A stretch of 64,000 nt of DNA from Microbacterium saccharophilum (GCF_007992455.1 NZ_BKAH01000011.1:22117-86116), one strand, 5' to 3'. Positions 16,468-27,077 are shown, counted from the stretch's first letter. Translations and numbers: made by a program. The notes: generated by a model from the letters alone, not told the origin.

Positions 16468-18222
16468 GTGGCCGCGCAGGAGAAGAAGACCGACCGGGTC
16501 ACCGCATGGTGGCGCGGCATCAGCCTGCGCGCCAAGGTCACGGGCGTCACCGTCGCCGTCCTGACGATCGGCCTGTTCGCGTCCGGCATCGGGACGATGA
16601 TCTTCCTCCGAAACGCCCAGGTCGCCGAGCGCGACCAGTCGCTGAGCCAGACCGTCACGACGGACCTCGCCAGCAGCCTGCTCGACGTCGAGGTGGTCGA
16701 CGGCGTCGCGCGGTTCGAGCGGCGCGACGCGTCGACGCTCAGCCCCTTCTTCATCGCCGTGTACGGCGCCGACGGCACCCTGCTCGCCACCGACGGGCCG
16801 TCCAGTGCCGTCTGGCCGGACTTCCCGGAGACCGTCGCGCTCGACGAGCCCCTCATGCGCGGCACGGCGCCCTTCGAGCTGACCTCCGAGGCGGGCACCG
16901 CGACCTTCCACGCGAGCGTCGACACGCTGCAGATCGCGGGCGCCCGCGAGCTCAACGTGCAGCTGCTCGCCCTGCCACTGGCCCCGGTCAATCAGACGGT
17001 CGCGAACTTCATCGGCATCTACACGGCGCTCGCGATCCTCACGATCCTGCTCGGGGCCCTCACGACGCGACTGCTCGTGACGTTGACCTTCCGCGGTCTC
17101 GGGCAGGTGGAGGCGACGGCCATGTCGATCGCGGCGGGCGACTTCACGCAGCGGATGACGGACATCACGCCCCGCACGGAGGTCGGTCGGCTGAAGACCG
17201 CGATCAATGCGATGCTCGACCGGGTCGATCAGGCCCTCGGACAGCGGGACGCCTCGGTGCAGCAGATGCGCCGCTTCATCGGCGACGCCAGCCATGAACT
17301 GCGGACGCCGCTGGTCACGGTCCGCGGATACGCCGAGCTGTACCGGATGGGGGCGATCTCGGGGCCGGAGCAGACCGCCCAGTCGATGGAGCGCATCGAG
17401 AAGGAGGCGATCCGGATGGGCGTGCTCGTCGAGGACCTCCTCGCACTCGCGCGACTGGACGAGCGTCGCGACCTCGTCGTGACCGCCGTGGATCTCCGCC
17501 CTATCGCGCAGGATGCCGTGCTGGACGCCCGAGTGACCGCCCCGGAGCGGGAGGTCACCTTCGTCGACACGACGGCCCTGCCGGAGCGTGAGACGAAGGA
17601 TGCCGTGCCGACGGGGCCGGCGGCGGCCGGCGGGCCGGCAGGCGCGACGCGGCGGCCGAACGCTGCCCGGACGGGCGCGCCGTTCTCCCTGCTCCGTCGG
17701 CGACCCCGGCCAGGCAGCGCGGCCGAGCTGGCGGGGTCCGGCGCGGCGCTCAGTGAGCCCACCCCCCTGCCGGACGCCCGCGACGACGTCGCGCCCGTCG
17801 TGCTGGGCGATGAGAACCGCATCCGCCAGGTCGTCGCGAACCTGCTGGGCAACGCCCGCCGCTACACTCCGCCCGGGTCGCCGATCGAGATCGCGGTCGG
17901 CCTCGATGCCCGCAACGGCATGGGATGGATCGCCGTGTGCGACCACGGCGAAGGCATCCCGGAGCAGATCCGCGACAAGATCTTCCAGCGCTTCTGGCGC
18001 GCCGACACGTCCCGCACGCGCGAGACCGGCGGCTCCGGGCTGGGCCTGTCCATCGTCGCCTCGATCGTCGACGCGCTGCACGGCTCGATCGCCGTCACCG
18101 AGACGCCCGGCGGCGGCGCGACCTTCCGCGTGTCCCTTCCCCTGGCCCAGGAGCGGAACCCGCAGGAGCACCTGCTCATCGAGACGCAGCCGCTGCCCCG
18201 GATGCGGCCCGCCGAGCAGTAG
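16468..18222 (+). CDS. Sensor histidine kinase (HAMP-HisKA-HATPase) with unusual linker
   Basis: This 584-residue membrane histidine kinase is paired with the upstream regulator. Transmembrane helices lie near 20-45 and 180-210 and enclose an extracytoplasmic sensor domain. HAMP is at about 205-258, and HisKA has the phospho-His motif DASHELRTPLVTV near 275. The ATP-binding domain has NLLGNARRYTPPG (N box) and GGSGLGLSIVAS (G2 box). Between HisKA and the ATPase, residues about 371-440 are an Ala/Pro/Arg-rich low-complexity insertion not seen in standard kinases. Start GTG at 16468. Confidence 0.9.
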   Translation: MAAQEKKTDRVTAWWRGISLRAKVTGVTVAVLTIGLFASGIGTMIFLRNAQVAERDQSLSQTVTTDLASSLLDVEVVDGVARFERRDASTLSPFFIAVYGADGTLLATDGPSSAVWPDFPETVALDEPLMRGTAPFELTSEAGTATFHASVDTLQIAGARELNVQLLALPLAPVNQTVANFIGIYTALAILTILLGALTTRLLVTLTFRGLGQVEATAMSIAAGDFTQRMTDITPRTEVGRLKTAINAMLDRVDQALGQRDASVQQMRRFIGDASHELRTPLVTVRGYAELYRMGAISGPEQTAQSMERIEKEAIRMGVLVEDLLALARLDERRDLVVTAVDLRPIAQDAVLDARVTAPEREVTFVDTTALPERETKDAVPTGPAAAGGPAGATRRPNAARTGAPFSLLRRRPRPGSAAELAGSGAALSEPTPLPDARDDVAPVVLGDENRIRQVVANLLGNARRYTPPGSPIEIAVGLDARNGMGWIAVCDHGEGIPEQIRDKIFQRFWRADTSRTRETGGSGLGLSIVASIVDALHGSIAVTETPGGGATFRVSLPLAQERNPQEHLLIETQPLPRMRPAEQ

Positions 18223-18343
18223 CGGGCGGCGCCTCCTCCCCAGCCAGCATCCCCGCGGCCCCGTCCCCCGGCATCCGCGCGCGTGCCCGTGGGTCGATGC
18301 GCGTGCGTACCGTGGCGGGCATCACCCCGTGAAGGAGCTCACC

Positions 18344-18631
18344 ATGGCCGTCTTCTCCGTCGACAGCGACGCCGTCCTCACCGCCACCTCCGCCGTCCGC
18401 GCCACGAGCGATCGCCTGCAGGGCGAGACGGCGGCGATGCTCGCCCAGCTCACTCAGCTGCAGGGATCGTGGACGGGTGCCGCCTCCGTCGCCTTCCAGG
18501 GGGTCGTGGAACGCTGGCGCGCCGCACAGCGCGATCTCGACGCCGCCCTCGCCGACATCAACGCCGCCCTGACCTCGGCGGGCACGCAGTACGCGCAGAC
18601 CGAGTCGTCGGCGGCGGGCCTCTTCCGGTGA
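18344..18631 (+). CDS. WXG100 (ESAT-6-like) secreted protein
   Basis: This 95-residue protein has the helix-turn-helix hairpin layout of WXG100 proteins. The turn motif is GSWTGAA near residue 47, flanked by two amphipathic helices. The C-terminus QYAQTESSAAGLF fits the family secretion-signal pattern (Tyr-x-x-x-Asp/Glu-like). Proteins of this size form dimers exported by type VII secretion. No EccC ATPase or partner gene is visible within the window, so the secretion machinery must be elsewhere. The ribosome site GAAGGAG lies eight bases before the ATG. Confidence 0.87.
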   Translation: MAVFSVDSDAVLTATSAVRATSDRLQGETAAMLAQLTQLQGSWTGAASVAFQGVVERWRAAQRDLDAALADINAALTSAGTQYAQTESSAAGLFR

Positions 18632-18633
18632 GC

Positions 18634-18659
18634 TGACCGGTGACCGGTGACCGGTGACC
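18634..18659 (+). repeat. Short tandem repeat (TGACCGG)n
   Basis: The heptamer TGACCGG occurs three times in perfect tandem, followed by TGACC, starting two bases after the WXG100 stop codon. It is a candidate slippage site but lies outside the coding region. Confidence 0.8.
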
Positions 18660-18673
18660 CCGGCACGCAACGA

Positions 18674-18705
18674 CGAAGGGCCCCGACCGGAGTCGGGGCC
18701 CTTCG
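18674..18705. terminator. Bidirectional terminator between WXG100 and groEL genes
   Basis: CGAAGGGCCCCGAC, loop CGGA and GTCGGGGCCCTTCG form a perfect 14-bp stem between two convergent genes. There is no strong T run on either side. Confidence 0.8.
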
Positions 18706-18724
18706 CTGGATCAATCGCTGGGAC

Positions 18725-20377
<1,653 letters not shown>

Positions 20378-20380
20378 TCA

Positions 20381-20407
20381 TTAGCACTCGCTATCCGTGA
20401 GTGCTAA
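20381..20407 (-). promoter_or_regulatory. CIRCE operator (HrcA binding site)
   Basis: TTAGCACTC-N9-GAGTGCTAA matches the CIRCE consensus exactly, including the nine-base spacer. It lies between the groEL promoter and its ATG and would be bound by HrcA. Confidence 0.97.
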
Positions 20408-20410
20408 CCC

Positions 20411-20439
20411 ATTCTGGCACTCGGCCATGGGGAGTGCAA
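20411..20439 (-). promoter_or_regulatory. groEL promoter
   Basis: On the minus strand, -35 TTGCAC (20439-20434) and -10 CAGAAT (20416-20411) have a 17-base spacer. They place the start point inside CIRCE. Confidence 0.8.
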
Positions 20440-20454
20440 GCTGCGCGGGACGCG

Positions 20455-21504
20455 TCAGCCGGTGACCGAGATGCTTCCGGAGGTCGGGACCAGCTCCACC
20501 CACGTGTTGCCGGGCGCCAGCCGGATCTCGCCGCCGGCGGCGTTCGTCAACGCGATCGGGGAGGTCTGGCTCTGCTTCGACCAGCGACCGCGGATGACGC
20601 TTCCGCCGGTGGAGACCCAGGCGTCGCCGCTGTCGACCATGACGGTGCGCGGCACGATGCCGTAGGACCAGTCGATCGCCACCTGCAGCACCACGACGTT
20701 GGTCGCCCGCAGCTGTGCGCCCGCCGCGTCGAGGTCGGCGCGGCCGTCCTGCGAACGGAGGTAGGCGGCCGAGCCGGCATCCCATCGCCACGACCGTGCC
20801 GACACGGTCGAGAACCGCACGTCGATGCCGCCGGCGGCGGCGCCGAAGATCGGCGCGTGCCCGCGCGGGGCGAAGAGGAACTGCACGGGCGGGGGCGCGA
20901 TCGTGGCGTACTCCGCACGCAGCTCCCGCGCCTCGACGACCACGTTGTGCGGCGCCGTGTGCGACGTCGCACGGTACATGAACCGGTCGTCCGCACCGCC
21001 GTGGATAGCGTTGTGCACGTCGGTGTCCTGCATCATCGCGACGAAGCGCTCCTGCCCGCCGGAGTAGGCGGCGATCCCGCCGAACGGCGCGATGATGTCG
21101 GGGTCCATGGGCCGGATGCTGCGGACCGGCCCGATCTCGTCGGGCACGTCGGAGTGCCAGACGGCGACGTAGCGCGTGATGCCGCCCTCGACGAGCTCTT
21201 CGAACACGATGTCGGTGTGCTCCAGGCCCCACTGCGGCCGGGCATCCGGGTGGTTGTCGATCTTGGCGGACAGCGCCGGCCCCAGGGCCGCGGCATCCTC
21301 GACGACGGTGCCCCGCAGCGGCGCGGTCTGGACGACGGGGACCGGTGTGGGAGTGGATGACGGCGTCGGCTCCGCGGAATGCGTGACGCGCGGCGTCGGC
21401 GGGGGCGCGGCGGCCGGGGTGGGCGCGCACGCGGAGAGGAGCAGACCCGCCGTCGCGAACGCCGCAGCGCCCGCGAGGCGAGCACGACGGAGGTTCACGC
21501 CCAC
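20455..21504 (-). CDS. DUF3048 (YerB-like) lipoprotein
   Basis: This 349-residue exported protein has a signal peptide ending in the lipobox LLLSACAP, so Cys near 27 should be lipidated. A Pro/Thr linker follows, then the two DUF3048 parts: KIDNHPDARPQWGLEHTDIVFEELVEGGITRY near the start of the domain, and SGDAWVSTGGSVIRGRW with GNTWVELVP at the end. The molecular function is not established. The start is given as GTG 21504; GTG 21498, six bases after a TAGCCT box, is an alternative that would be leaderless. Confidence 0.83.
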   Translation of the reverse strand: MGVNLRRARLAGAAAFATAGLLLSACAPTPAAAPPPTPRVTHSAEPTPSSTPTPVPVVQTAPLRGTVVEDAAALGPALSAKIDNHPDARPQWGLEHTDIVFEELVEGGITRYVAVWHSDVPDEIGPVRSIRPMDPDIIAPFGGIAAYSGGQERFVAMMQDTDVHNAIHGGADDRFMYRATSHTAPHNVVVEARELRAEYATIAPPPVQFLFAPRGHAPIFGAAAGGIDVRFSTVSARSWRWDAGSAAYLRSQDGRADLDAAGAQLRATNVVVLQVAIDWSYGIVPRTVMVDSGDAWVSTGGSVIRGRWSKQSQTSPIALTNAAGGEIRLAPGNTWVELVPTSGSISVTG

Positions 21505-21533
21505 AGGCTACTGCGCGGCGGCCGCACCGGCGC

Positions 21534-21734
21534 TCAGACGGGCCGCACGGATTCGGCCTGCGGACCCTTCTGACCGGTGCCGACCGTGAACTCGACCTTC
21601 TGGCCCTCTTCGAGGACACGGAAGCCGTTCATCTCGATGTTCGAGTAGTGCACGAACACATCCTGGCCGTCGACGACGGTGATGAAGCCGTAGCCCTTCT
21701 CTGCGTTGAACCATTTGACAGTGCCCTGGGTCAT
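21534..21734 (-). CDS. cspA: Cold-shock protein CspA family
   Basis: This 66-residue single-domain cold-shock protein and RNA chaperone has RNP1 [12 protein letters not shown] and RNP2 DVFVHYSNI. The length is exactly that of canonical CspA. Its 134-nt upstream region contains an imperfect palindrome, TTCAC-ACGC-GTGAA (21832-21845), with no known binder. Confidence 0.93.
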   Translation of the reverse strand: MTQGTVKWFNAEKGYGFITVVDGQDVFVHYSNIEMNGFRVLEEGQKVEFTVGTGQKGPQAESVRPV

Positions 21735-21868
21735 GCGAATCTCCTGAAGCTGTGGGACCTCGCCATGCTAGCCACGCGGCCGCGGCCGGATCCCGGCATC
21801 CGGGAACTGTTGACCGCGCCGCATAGAACTGTTCACACGCGTGAAACACACGCCGCGCGCGGCGCCGA

Positions 21869-22444
21869 TCAGGGGGTCGGCGTGGAGTCGCCGGCGGCGC
21901 CGGCGCGATCGAGACCGATCACGACGGCGAGCTGGCGCGCGTCCGGGTCGTCGGCGGGCTGGTACGCGTCGTCGAGCACGAGCCGCGTCGCGCCGACGAG
22001 CTGAGCGACGCCGCGCGCGGCACCCTCGTCCTCGGCCGTCGGGTAGTACACCGTCGTCAGCTCGAAGTCGTCCGCGCCCGCCTCGCTGGCCAGCACGGCC
22101 TCGCCGGCCCAGCCCGCATCCAGGATCTCGTCGCGGACGAGATTGGCGAGGCCGCGCTCCCCCGTCGCGTTGAGCACGAGCACGGTGTAGCCGGTGTCGA
22201 TCGTGGGCTCGGCCGTCGCGACGGGAGCCGGAGATCCGGACGGCGCCGGGAAGGGCACGACGCGGCCGGTGGCGACGAGGGTCCCGAAGATCCCGATGGC
22301 GATCAGGGCGACCGTGGCGACCGCGGACCAGAGGAGGACGAGCCCGCCGCGCAGCCGGGGGTTCTCCGCGCGGTGCGCGCCGACGCGGCCGCGATCGACC
22401 GGGAGGTCATCGAAACGGTCCTTCGGGTCGGGCGTTTTCGGCAC
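21869..22444 (-). CDS. LytR C-terminal domain membrane protein
   Basis: This 191-residue protein has a cytoplasmic N-terminus, one transmembrane helix near 33-57 (LVLLWSAVATVALIAIGIFG), a Pro/Ala linker and a LytR_C domain near 85-180. The domain contains VLVLNATGERGLANLVRDEI and ARGVAQLVGATRLVLDD. LytR_C domains accompany LCP glycopolymer ligases, but no LCP catalytic domain is present, so this is a stand-alone envelope protein. It follows the DUF3263 gene by nine bases and likely shares its transcript. Confidence 0.8.
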   Translation of the reverse strand: MPKTPDPKDRFDDLPVDRGRVGAHRAENPRLRGGLVLLWSAVATVALIAIGIFGTLVATGRVVPFPAPSGSPAPVATAEPTIDTGYTVLVLNATGERGLANLVRDEILDAGWAGEAVLASEAGADDFELTTVYYPTAEDEGAARGVAQLVGATRLVLDDAYQPADDPDARQLAVVIGLDRAGAAGDSTPTP

Positions 22445-22453
22445 CAGAGAATG

Positions 22454-22714
22454 CTACCGGGGGGATGCTGTGAGCACGGACGCCCGGGAGAGGCGAGCCC
22501 GCTCGCGGGCGTCGCGGAGGCGGCGCAGCCGGTGCACGAGCATCGGGTCGTGGGCCAGTGCGTCGGCGTCGTCGATGAGGCGGCCGAGGAGCTGGTAGTA
22601 CCGCGCCGGGGTCAGACCGAGCTCGACGCGGACGGCCTCCTCCTTCGCGGCGCCGTGCCGCTGCCACCGCGCCTCGAACGCCAGCAGGTCGCGGTCGCGG
22701 TCGGAGAGGGGCAC
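22454..22714 (-). CDS. DUF3263 family protein
   Basis: This 86-residue small helical protein matches the actinobacterial DUF3263 pattern: SDRDRDLLAFEARWQRHGAA, then a helix-turn-helix-like LGLTPARYYQLLGRLIDD. The fold resembles a short DNA-binding domain, and a regulatory role is only inferred. It is conserved upstream of LytR_C-type genes in relatives. Start ATG at 22714. Confidence 0.8.
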   Translation of the reverse strand: MPLSDRDRDLLAFEARWQRHGAAKEEAVRVELGLTPARYYQLLGRLIDDADALAHDPMLVHRLRRLRDARERARLSRASVLTASPR

Positions 22715-22851
22715 GTCCTCACGCTAACCCGGAGGCTGCCCGCCGCCGCGGCGCCACACCCGGCTCGGCCGGATGCGGGGCGCTGTGGCGGCGTGGGACG
22801 TCGCGCTGCGCGCGGCGGGCACGCGGTCGCACTGCAAAACGCAGGGCCGAG

Positions 22852-22896
22852 TGTGACTCGTGGGGCGCGACTGGCTCACAAGCCCCACCGGTCACA
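22852..22896. terminator. Nested inverted repeat in the 22.7-23.0 kb gap
   Basis: TGTGAC-TC-GTGGGGC pairs with GCCCCAC-CG-GTCACA across a 15-base loop. It sits 90 bases past the DUF2332 stop and could end that minus-strand transcript. The rest of the 270-nt gap shows only CTGCA/GCAG-type short repeats and no gene. Confidence 0.5.
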
Positions 22897-22983
22897 ACCG
22901 ATCCTGCAGTTCGCTGCGAATCGCCGCCCAGCACGGCGGACATGACGCCACGGCCGCCCAGTCCCCCGCACGCCAGGGAAGGC

Positions 22984-23961
22984 TCAGAACCGCAACCAGG
23001 CCCCGAGCGGATCGGCGGCGGCCAGCACCTCGCCGTCCAGGGCCACGGCGAAGCCGCCGGGCCAGTCCGCGATCGGCGCGTTCCAGCCGTCGTGGAGCGC
23101 CGGGTCGTCGATCGTGACCCAGCGGCCCGCACGCCGGGCGGCCTCGATGACGCGGCGGCGGTCGGCCGACGGGATGTGCGCGAGCACGCCGGGCGTCGTG
23201 ACGACGAGCGTCGCGTCGGCCGGCGCCTCGGCGGCGACCGACGCGAGGAGGTCCACAGCGTCGCCGGCGACGAGGAGCGGCGGGTCGGCGGCGGCGACCG
23301 CGACGGCCGCGGCGATGCGCTCCGCACGTCCGGTCTCGCCGGGCCAGACGAGCCGCGTGAGCCACGCCGCCGTATCGGGCGCCGTCGGGTCGAGCGGATT
23401 GAGGTCGATCCCGGCGCGCCAGACCACCTCGGGCAGCCGCAGCGGCGGAAGCGTCCCGCGCACCTCGCACACGAGCTCCACCGCCGACGGCCCGTCGGCG
23501 GGATCGAGGCGCACGTCGCCGCCGTCGCCGGAACCGCCGACGTATCGGTACGAGTACCGGTCGGGGTACAGGCACAGGCCCGCGCTCGCGCCGATCTCGA
23601 GCAGCGCGATGGGTCCCGGGATGCGGCTGAGCGCGGGCAGCAGCGCGGCGCACCGCAGCGGCTCGTTGGATTGCAGCGACCGGCGCGCGCACTCGGCGAC
23701 GACGCCGTCGGCGTGCGCGAGCAGCCACGCGCGCCACCCGTCGAAGGACGGCTCCCCCGCGCCCAGCAGCCGCGTGACGGCGAAGACGAGCGGCGGCTGG
23801 CGCCGGTTCGCCGGGATGCGGGCGAGCACGGCCTGCACGTCGGCATCGGCCGCAACACCCGCGGCCCACTCCTCGTACACCGCGGACCGGCCAGGAGCCT
23901 CCGCGGCGGCGAAGCGGGCGTAGCGCGCGGCGACCGCATCCGTCTCGCTCTGCGTCACCAT
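22984..23961 (-). CDS. DUF2332 family protein
   Basis: This 325-residue protein matches the DUF2332 family. N-terminal helices (ARYARFAAAEAPGRSAVYEEWA) precede a Rossmann-like core with ALLEIGASAGLCLYPDRYSY, which resembles a SAM-dependent methyltransferase glycine motif, and VVTTPGVLAHIPSADRR. Enzymatic activity is unproven. The ATG at 23961 is preceded by CAGAAT at six bases, so the mRNA is probably leaderless. It diverges from msrB. Confidence 0.82.
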   Translation of the reverse strand: MVTQSETDAVAARYARFAAAEAPGRSAVYEEWAAGVAADADVQAVLARIPANRRQPPLVFAVTRLLGAGEPSFDGWRAWLLAHADGVVAECARRSLQSNEPLRCAALLPALSRIPGPIALLEIGASAGLCLYPDRYSYRYVGGSGDGGDVRLDPADGPSAVELVCEVRGTLPPLRLPEVVWRAGIDLNPLDPTAPDTAAWLTRLVWPGETGRAERIAAAVAVAAADPPLLVAGDAVDLLASVAAEAPADATLVVTTPGVLAHIPSADRRRVIEAARRAGRWVTIDDPALHDGWNAPIADWPGGFAVALDGEVLAAADPLGAWLRF

Positions 23962-23967
23962 CCGACC

Positions 23968-23973
23968 ATTCTG
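23968..23973 (-). promoter_or_regulatory. -10 element for leaderless DUF2332 gene
   Basis: CAGAAT on the minus strand lies six bases before the ATG at 23961. Confidence 0.5.
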
Positions 23974-24027
23974 GGGGAACACTCCCGCCCGCACTCGGGT
24001 TGAATGGAGGTGAGAAGGAGTCGACAC

Positions 24028-24429
24028 ATGACATACCGCGTGGACAAGACCGAAGACGAGTGGCGCCGCGAGCTGACGCCCGAGCAGTACGCCGTGCTCC
24101 GCGAAGCCGGGACGGAGCGCGCCTGGACGGGCGAGCTCCTGGACGAGAGCCGCACCGGCCTGTACACGTGCGCCGCGTGCAACGCCGAGCTGTTCCAGAG
24201 CGGCACGAAGTTCGATTCGCACTGCGGCTGGCCGAGCTTCTACGAATCCGTGCGCCCCGACGCCGTCGAGCTCATCGAGGACCGCTCGCACGGGATGGTC
24301 CGCACCGAGGTGCGCTGCGCCGCATGCGGCTCGCACCTGGGGCACGTCTTCCCGGACGGGTTCGGCACGCCCACCGGCGACCGCTACTGCATGAACTCGC
24401 TGTCGCTGAACTTCGCCCCGGAATCGTGA
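24028..24429 (+). CDS. msrB: Peptide-methionine (R)-S-oxide reductase
   Basis: This 133-residue MsrB reduces methionine-R-sulfoxide in oxidised proteins using thioredoxin. It has two zinc-binding Cys pairs (TCAACN-type near 50 and CAACGSHLGH near 98), the GWPSFYES substrate motif and the catalytic Cys in DRYCMNSLSL. GAGAAGGAG lies seven bases before the ATG at 24028. Its stop overlaps the start of the nitroreductase gene. Confidence 0.95.
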   Translation: MTYRVDKTEDEWRRELTPEQYAVLREAGTERAWTGELLDESRTGLYTCAACNAELFQSGTKFDSHCGWPSFYESVRPDAVELIEDRSHGMVRTEVRCAACGSHLGHVFPDGFGTPTGDRYCMNSLSLNFAPES

Positions 24430-25046
24430 CCGGCGCCGCGCTCGAGGCGGTCCGGGCCCGCCGCTCGTGGTCGAAGGTGACGGCCGAGGCGCCGACGCGC
24501 GCCGAGCTGCTCACCCTCGTCGCCGCGGCGGCGCGGGTCGCCGATCACTCGAACCTTCGGCCGTGGCGGCTCATCGAACTGCGCGGCGAGGACCGGGAGC
24601 GCCTCGGGCGGGCGATCGCGAAGGCCGACGGCGACACGAAGCCGTCGAGCAAGCCGCTGCGCGCACCCCTGCTCATCGCGGTGGTCGCCAGCTACCAGAA
24701 GAGCGGCAAGGTCCCGCGGTGGGAGCAGGAGGCCGTCGCCTCCGGCGTCGCGCACATGCTCAGCCTGCTGCTGGACGAGGCCGGCTGGGGCGTCATCTGG
24801 CGCACCGGCCATTACACGCGGGCGAAGGCCGTCGCGAAAGCGCACGGCCTGGAGAAGAACGAAGAGCTCCTCGGCTGGCTGTACGTCGGCGGCAAGCCGG
24901 CGGGCGCGCGCACGGGGCGCCGCAAGGCCGTCGACGCGCGGAAGCTCCTGACCCGGATGCCGAAGAGCAAGAAGGATGCCGCAGCGGCCGCCGCGGAACG
25001 CGCGGCGTCGCAGGAGGCGGCCGTCGAGCCGGACCTTCAGCCCTGA
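24426..25046 (+). CDS. Nitroreductase family protein (YdjA-like)
   Basis: This 206-residue flavin-dependent oxidoreductase has the FMN-binding opening RARRSWSKV and a DHSNLRPWRLIEL segment. GWGVIWRTGHYTR and GWLYVGGKPAG place it in the minimal YdjA-type group that acts as an FMN homodimer. The start is a GTG overlapping the msrB stop by four bases, so translation is coupled. Together with MsrB it may form an oxidative-damage operon. The C-terminus is Ala/Glu-rich. Confidence 0.85.
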   Translation: MTGAALEAVRARRSWSKVTAEAPTRAELLTLVAAAARVADHSNLRPWRLIELRGEDRERLGRAIAKADGDTKPSSKPLRAPLLIAVVASYQKSGKVPRWEQEAVASGVAHMLSLLLDEAGWGVIWRTGHYTRAKAVAKAHGLEKNEELLGWLYVGGKPAGARTGRRKAVDARKLLTRMPKSKKDAAAAAAERAASQEAAVEPDLQP

Positions 25047-26023
25047 GCCGCGCCGCCCCGTCCCGGGCGGCGTCGCGGACGCCAGGAGCGGGGTGCGGTC
25101 GCGACGACGACGGAGCACAGGGCGATCAGCACGGTGACGATCCCGAGCACGACGCCGGCGCCGGCCGCTGCCGGCCAGAGCAGATCGAGCAGGAACGCCG
25201 CGATCAGCTGACCCGCGACGGCGCCGAGCCCGAGCAGCAGCACCCCGGTGTGCACGACGAGCGCCGCCGACAGGAAGATGTAGATGACGCCGAGCACGCC
25301 GCCGAGGTAGAGCCAGGGCTCCGTCGGCACCGTCAGCGTGGGCGCCGTGGCGGCGCCGTGCACGACGGCGGCGAGGACGAGGACGAGCGTGCCGCCGGCG
25401 AAGTTCACGAACGTCGCCGTGAGCGGCGTGCCCACCCGCTGCCGCAGCCGGCCGTTCGTGGCCTGCTGCCACGCGATGCCGATCCCGGCGAGGAACGGCA
25501 TCAGCAGCATCCACCACGGCACCTCGTCGAGCACGCCGCCCTGCAGCGACACGACGACGGCGAGGAGGGCCAGCGCTCCGCCCGCGACGCGCGGCATCGT
25601 CACGGCGACGACGCCGGCGGGCCCGTAGCCGACACGGTCGAGGACGAGCCCGCACAGCGTCTGCCCCGCGACGACCCCGACCGTGAACAGCGAGACGCCG
25701 ATCACGGCGACGGCGATGCCCTGGGTCGCGACCGTTAACGCCCCGGCGAGGCCGCCGGCCAGCATCCACCACGGGATGGTGCGCGCGCGCACGCCCTCGA
25801 TGAGCCGCGCGACGCCGCGCCGGCCGGCCGGCAGCGCGACCGACAGCACGAGGAGCAGCAGCAGACCGGAGCCGAACGAGATCGCCGCGGCGGTCAGCCC
25901 GTCGCCGATGCGCAGGCCCAGCTGGCCGTTGACCCGCGCCTGCACGGCCGTGAGCACCCCGACCAACACCGCACCCGACAGCGCCAGCCACGCGGGCAGG
26001 CGCGCCGGGGCGGAGGACATCAT
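25037..26023 (-). CDS. DMT-superfamily transporter, YdcZ (DUF606) tandem
   Basis: This 328-residue protein has about ten hydrophobic helices and two homologous DUF606/YdcZ halves. Each begins with a motif of the form ALVGVLTAVQARVNGQLG or MPFLAGIGIAWQQATNGRL followed by FxxG. It is a predicted small-molecule exporter of unknown substrate. It ends ten bases inside the convergent nitroreductase gene. Confidence 0.83.
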   Translation of the reverse strand: MMSSAPARLPAWLALSGAVLVGVLTAVQARVNGQLGLRIGDGLTAAAISFGSGLLLLLVLSVALPAGRRGVARLIEGVRARTIPWWMLAGGLAGALTVATQGIAVAVIGVSLFTVGVVAGQTLCGLVLDRVGYGPAGVVAVTMPRVAGGALALLAVVVSLQGGVLDEVPWWMLLMPFLAGIGIAWQQATNGRLRQRVGTPLTATFVNFAGGTLVLVLAAVVHGAATAPTLTVPTEPWLYLGGVLGVIYIFLSAALVVHTGVLLLGLGAVAGQLIAAFLLDLLWPAAAGAGVVLGIVTVLIALCSVVVATAPRSWRPRRRPGRGGAAQG

Positions 26024-26078
26024 ATGTCCAGCCTAGCGAGGCCGAGACAGGCGGCCCGACCGTGACTATCGTCGGGGG

Positions 26079-27077
26079 ATGAGCTCCCTGCGCATCCTCT
26101 TCCTCGGCGGCACCGGCACGATCAGCACCGCGTGCGTGCGCGCGGCCGTGGCCGCCGGCCACGACGTCACCGTCCTCAACCGCGGCACCCGCCACCGCGA
26201 ACTCCCGCCGGAGGTCCGGACGGTCCGCGGTGACGTGCGCAGCGCCGACGACATCCGCGCGGCGATGGGCGATGACCGCTACGACGTCGTCGCCGACTTC
26301 CTCTCCTTCGTGCCGCCGCACGTGCAGACCGTCCTGGATGCCGTGGAGGGCCGCACCGGGCAGTACATCTTCATCAGCTCGGCATCCGCGTACGAGAAGC
26401 CGCCGCGCGCACTGCCGGTGACCGAGTCCACTCCCCTGCGGAACCCGTTCTGGCAGTACTCGCGCGACAAGATCGACTGCGAGGACCTCCTCGTCGCCGC
26501 GCACCGCACCCGCGCGCTGCCGGTGACGATCGTGCGGCCGTCGCACACGTACGACGAGACGCTGCTGCCGACGATGGGCGGGTGGACCGACATCGCCCGG
26601 ATGCGGGCGGGGAAACCCGTCGTCATCCACGGCGACGGCACGAGCCTGTGGACCATCACGCATTCCGACGACTTCGCCGTCGCGTTCACGGCGCTGCTCG
26701 GCAACCCCGCCGCTATCGGCGACGCGTTCACCATCACGGGCACGCACGCGCCGACCTGGAACCAGATCTACGGCTGGCTGGCGGATGCCGCGGGCGTCGC
26801 CGCGCCGGAGTTCATGCACGTGACGAGCGACGCCATCGCGCGCATCGCGCCCGACCTCGGACCGACGCTCCTCGGCGACAAGGCGCACTCGATGCTCTTC
26901 GACGCCGCGAAGGTGACGCGGCTCGCACCGGACTTCCGCACGACGGTGACCTTCGACGAGGGCGCCCGGCGGATCCTCGCGTTCTACGACGCGCACCCCG
27001 ACCGGCAGGTCGTGAAGCCGGAGCTGGATGCCGCGTTCGACGCCATGGCGGCGTACGCGGCGCGGGCCGGGGCCTGA
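26079..27077 (+). CDS. NAD-dependent epimerase/dehydratase (extended SDR)
   Basis: This 332-residue Rossmann-fold protein has the N-terminal dinucleotide motif LFLGGTGTIS. FISSASAYE and WQYSRDKIDCEDLL supply a Ser and Tyr-x-x-x-Lys active site, and VRPSHTYDE lies mid-protein. It belongs to the SDR_a family with an NAD-binding domain and a variable substrate cap. The product cannot be inferred. A GACTAT box nine bases upstream and a G-rich stretch beside the ATG leave it open whether the start is leaderless. Confidence 0.85.
   Translation: MSSLRILFLGGTGTISTACVRAAVAAGHDVTVLNRGTRHRELPPEVRTVRGDVRSADDIRAAMGDDRYDVVADFLSFVPPHVQTVLDAVEGRTGQYIFISSASAYEKPPRALPVTESTPLRNPFWQYSRDKIDCEDLLVAAHRTRALPVTIVRPSHTYDETLLPTMGGWTDIARMRAGKPVVIHGDGTSLWTITHSDDFAVAFTALLGNPAAIGDAFTITGTHAPTWNQIYGWLADAAGVAAPEFMHVTSDAIARIAPDLGPTLLGDKAHSMLFDAAKVTRLAPDFRTTVTFDEGARRILAFYDAHPDRQVVKPELDAAFDAMAAYAARAGA

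Noticed and set aside
18344..18631. Type VII secretion cluster
   Set aside because: A single WXG100 gene stands alone; no EccB, EccC, EccD or MycP gene is in the window.
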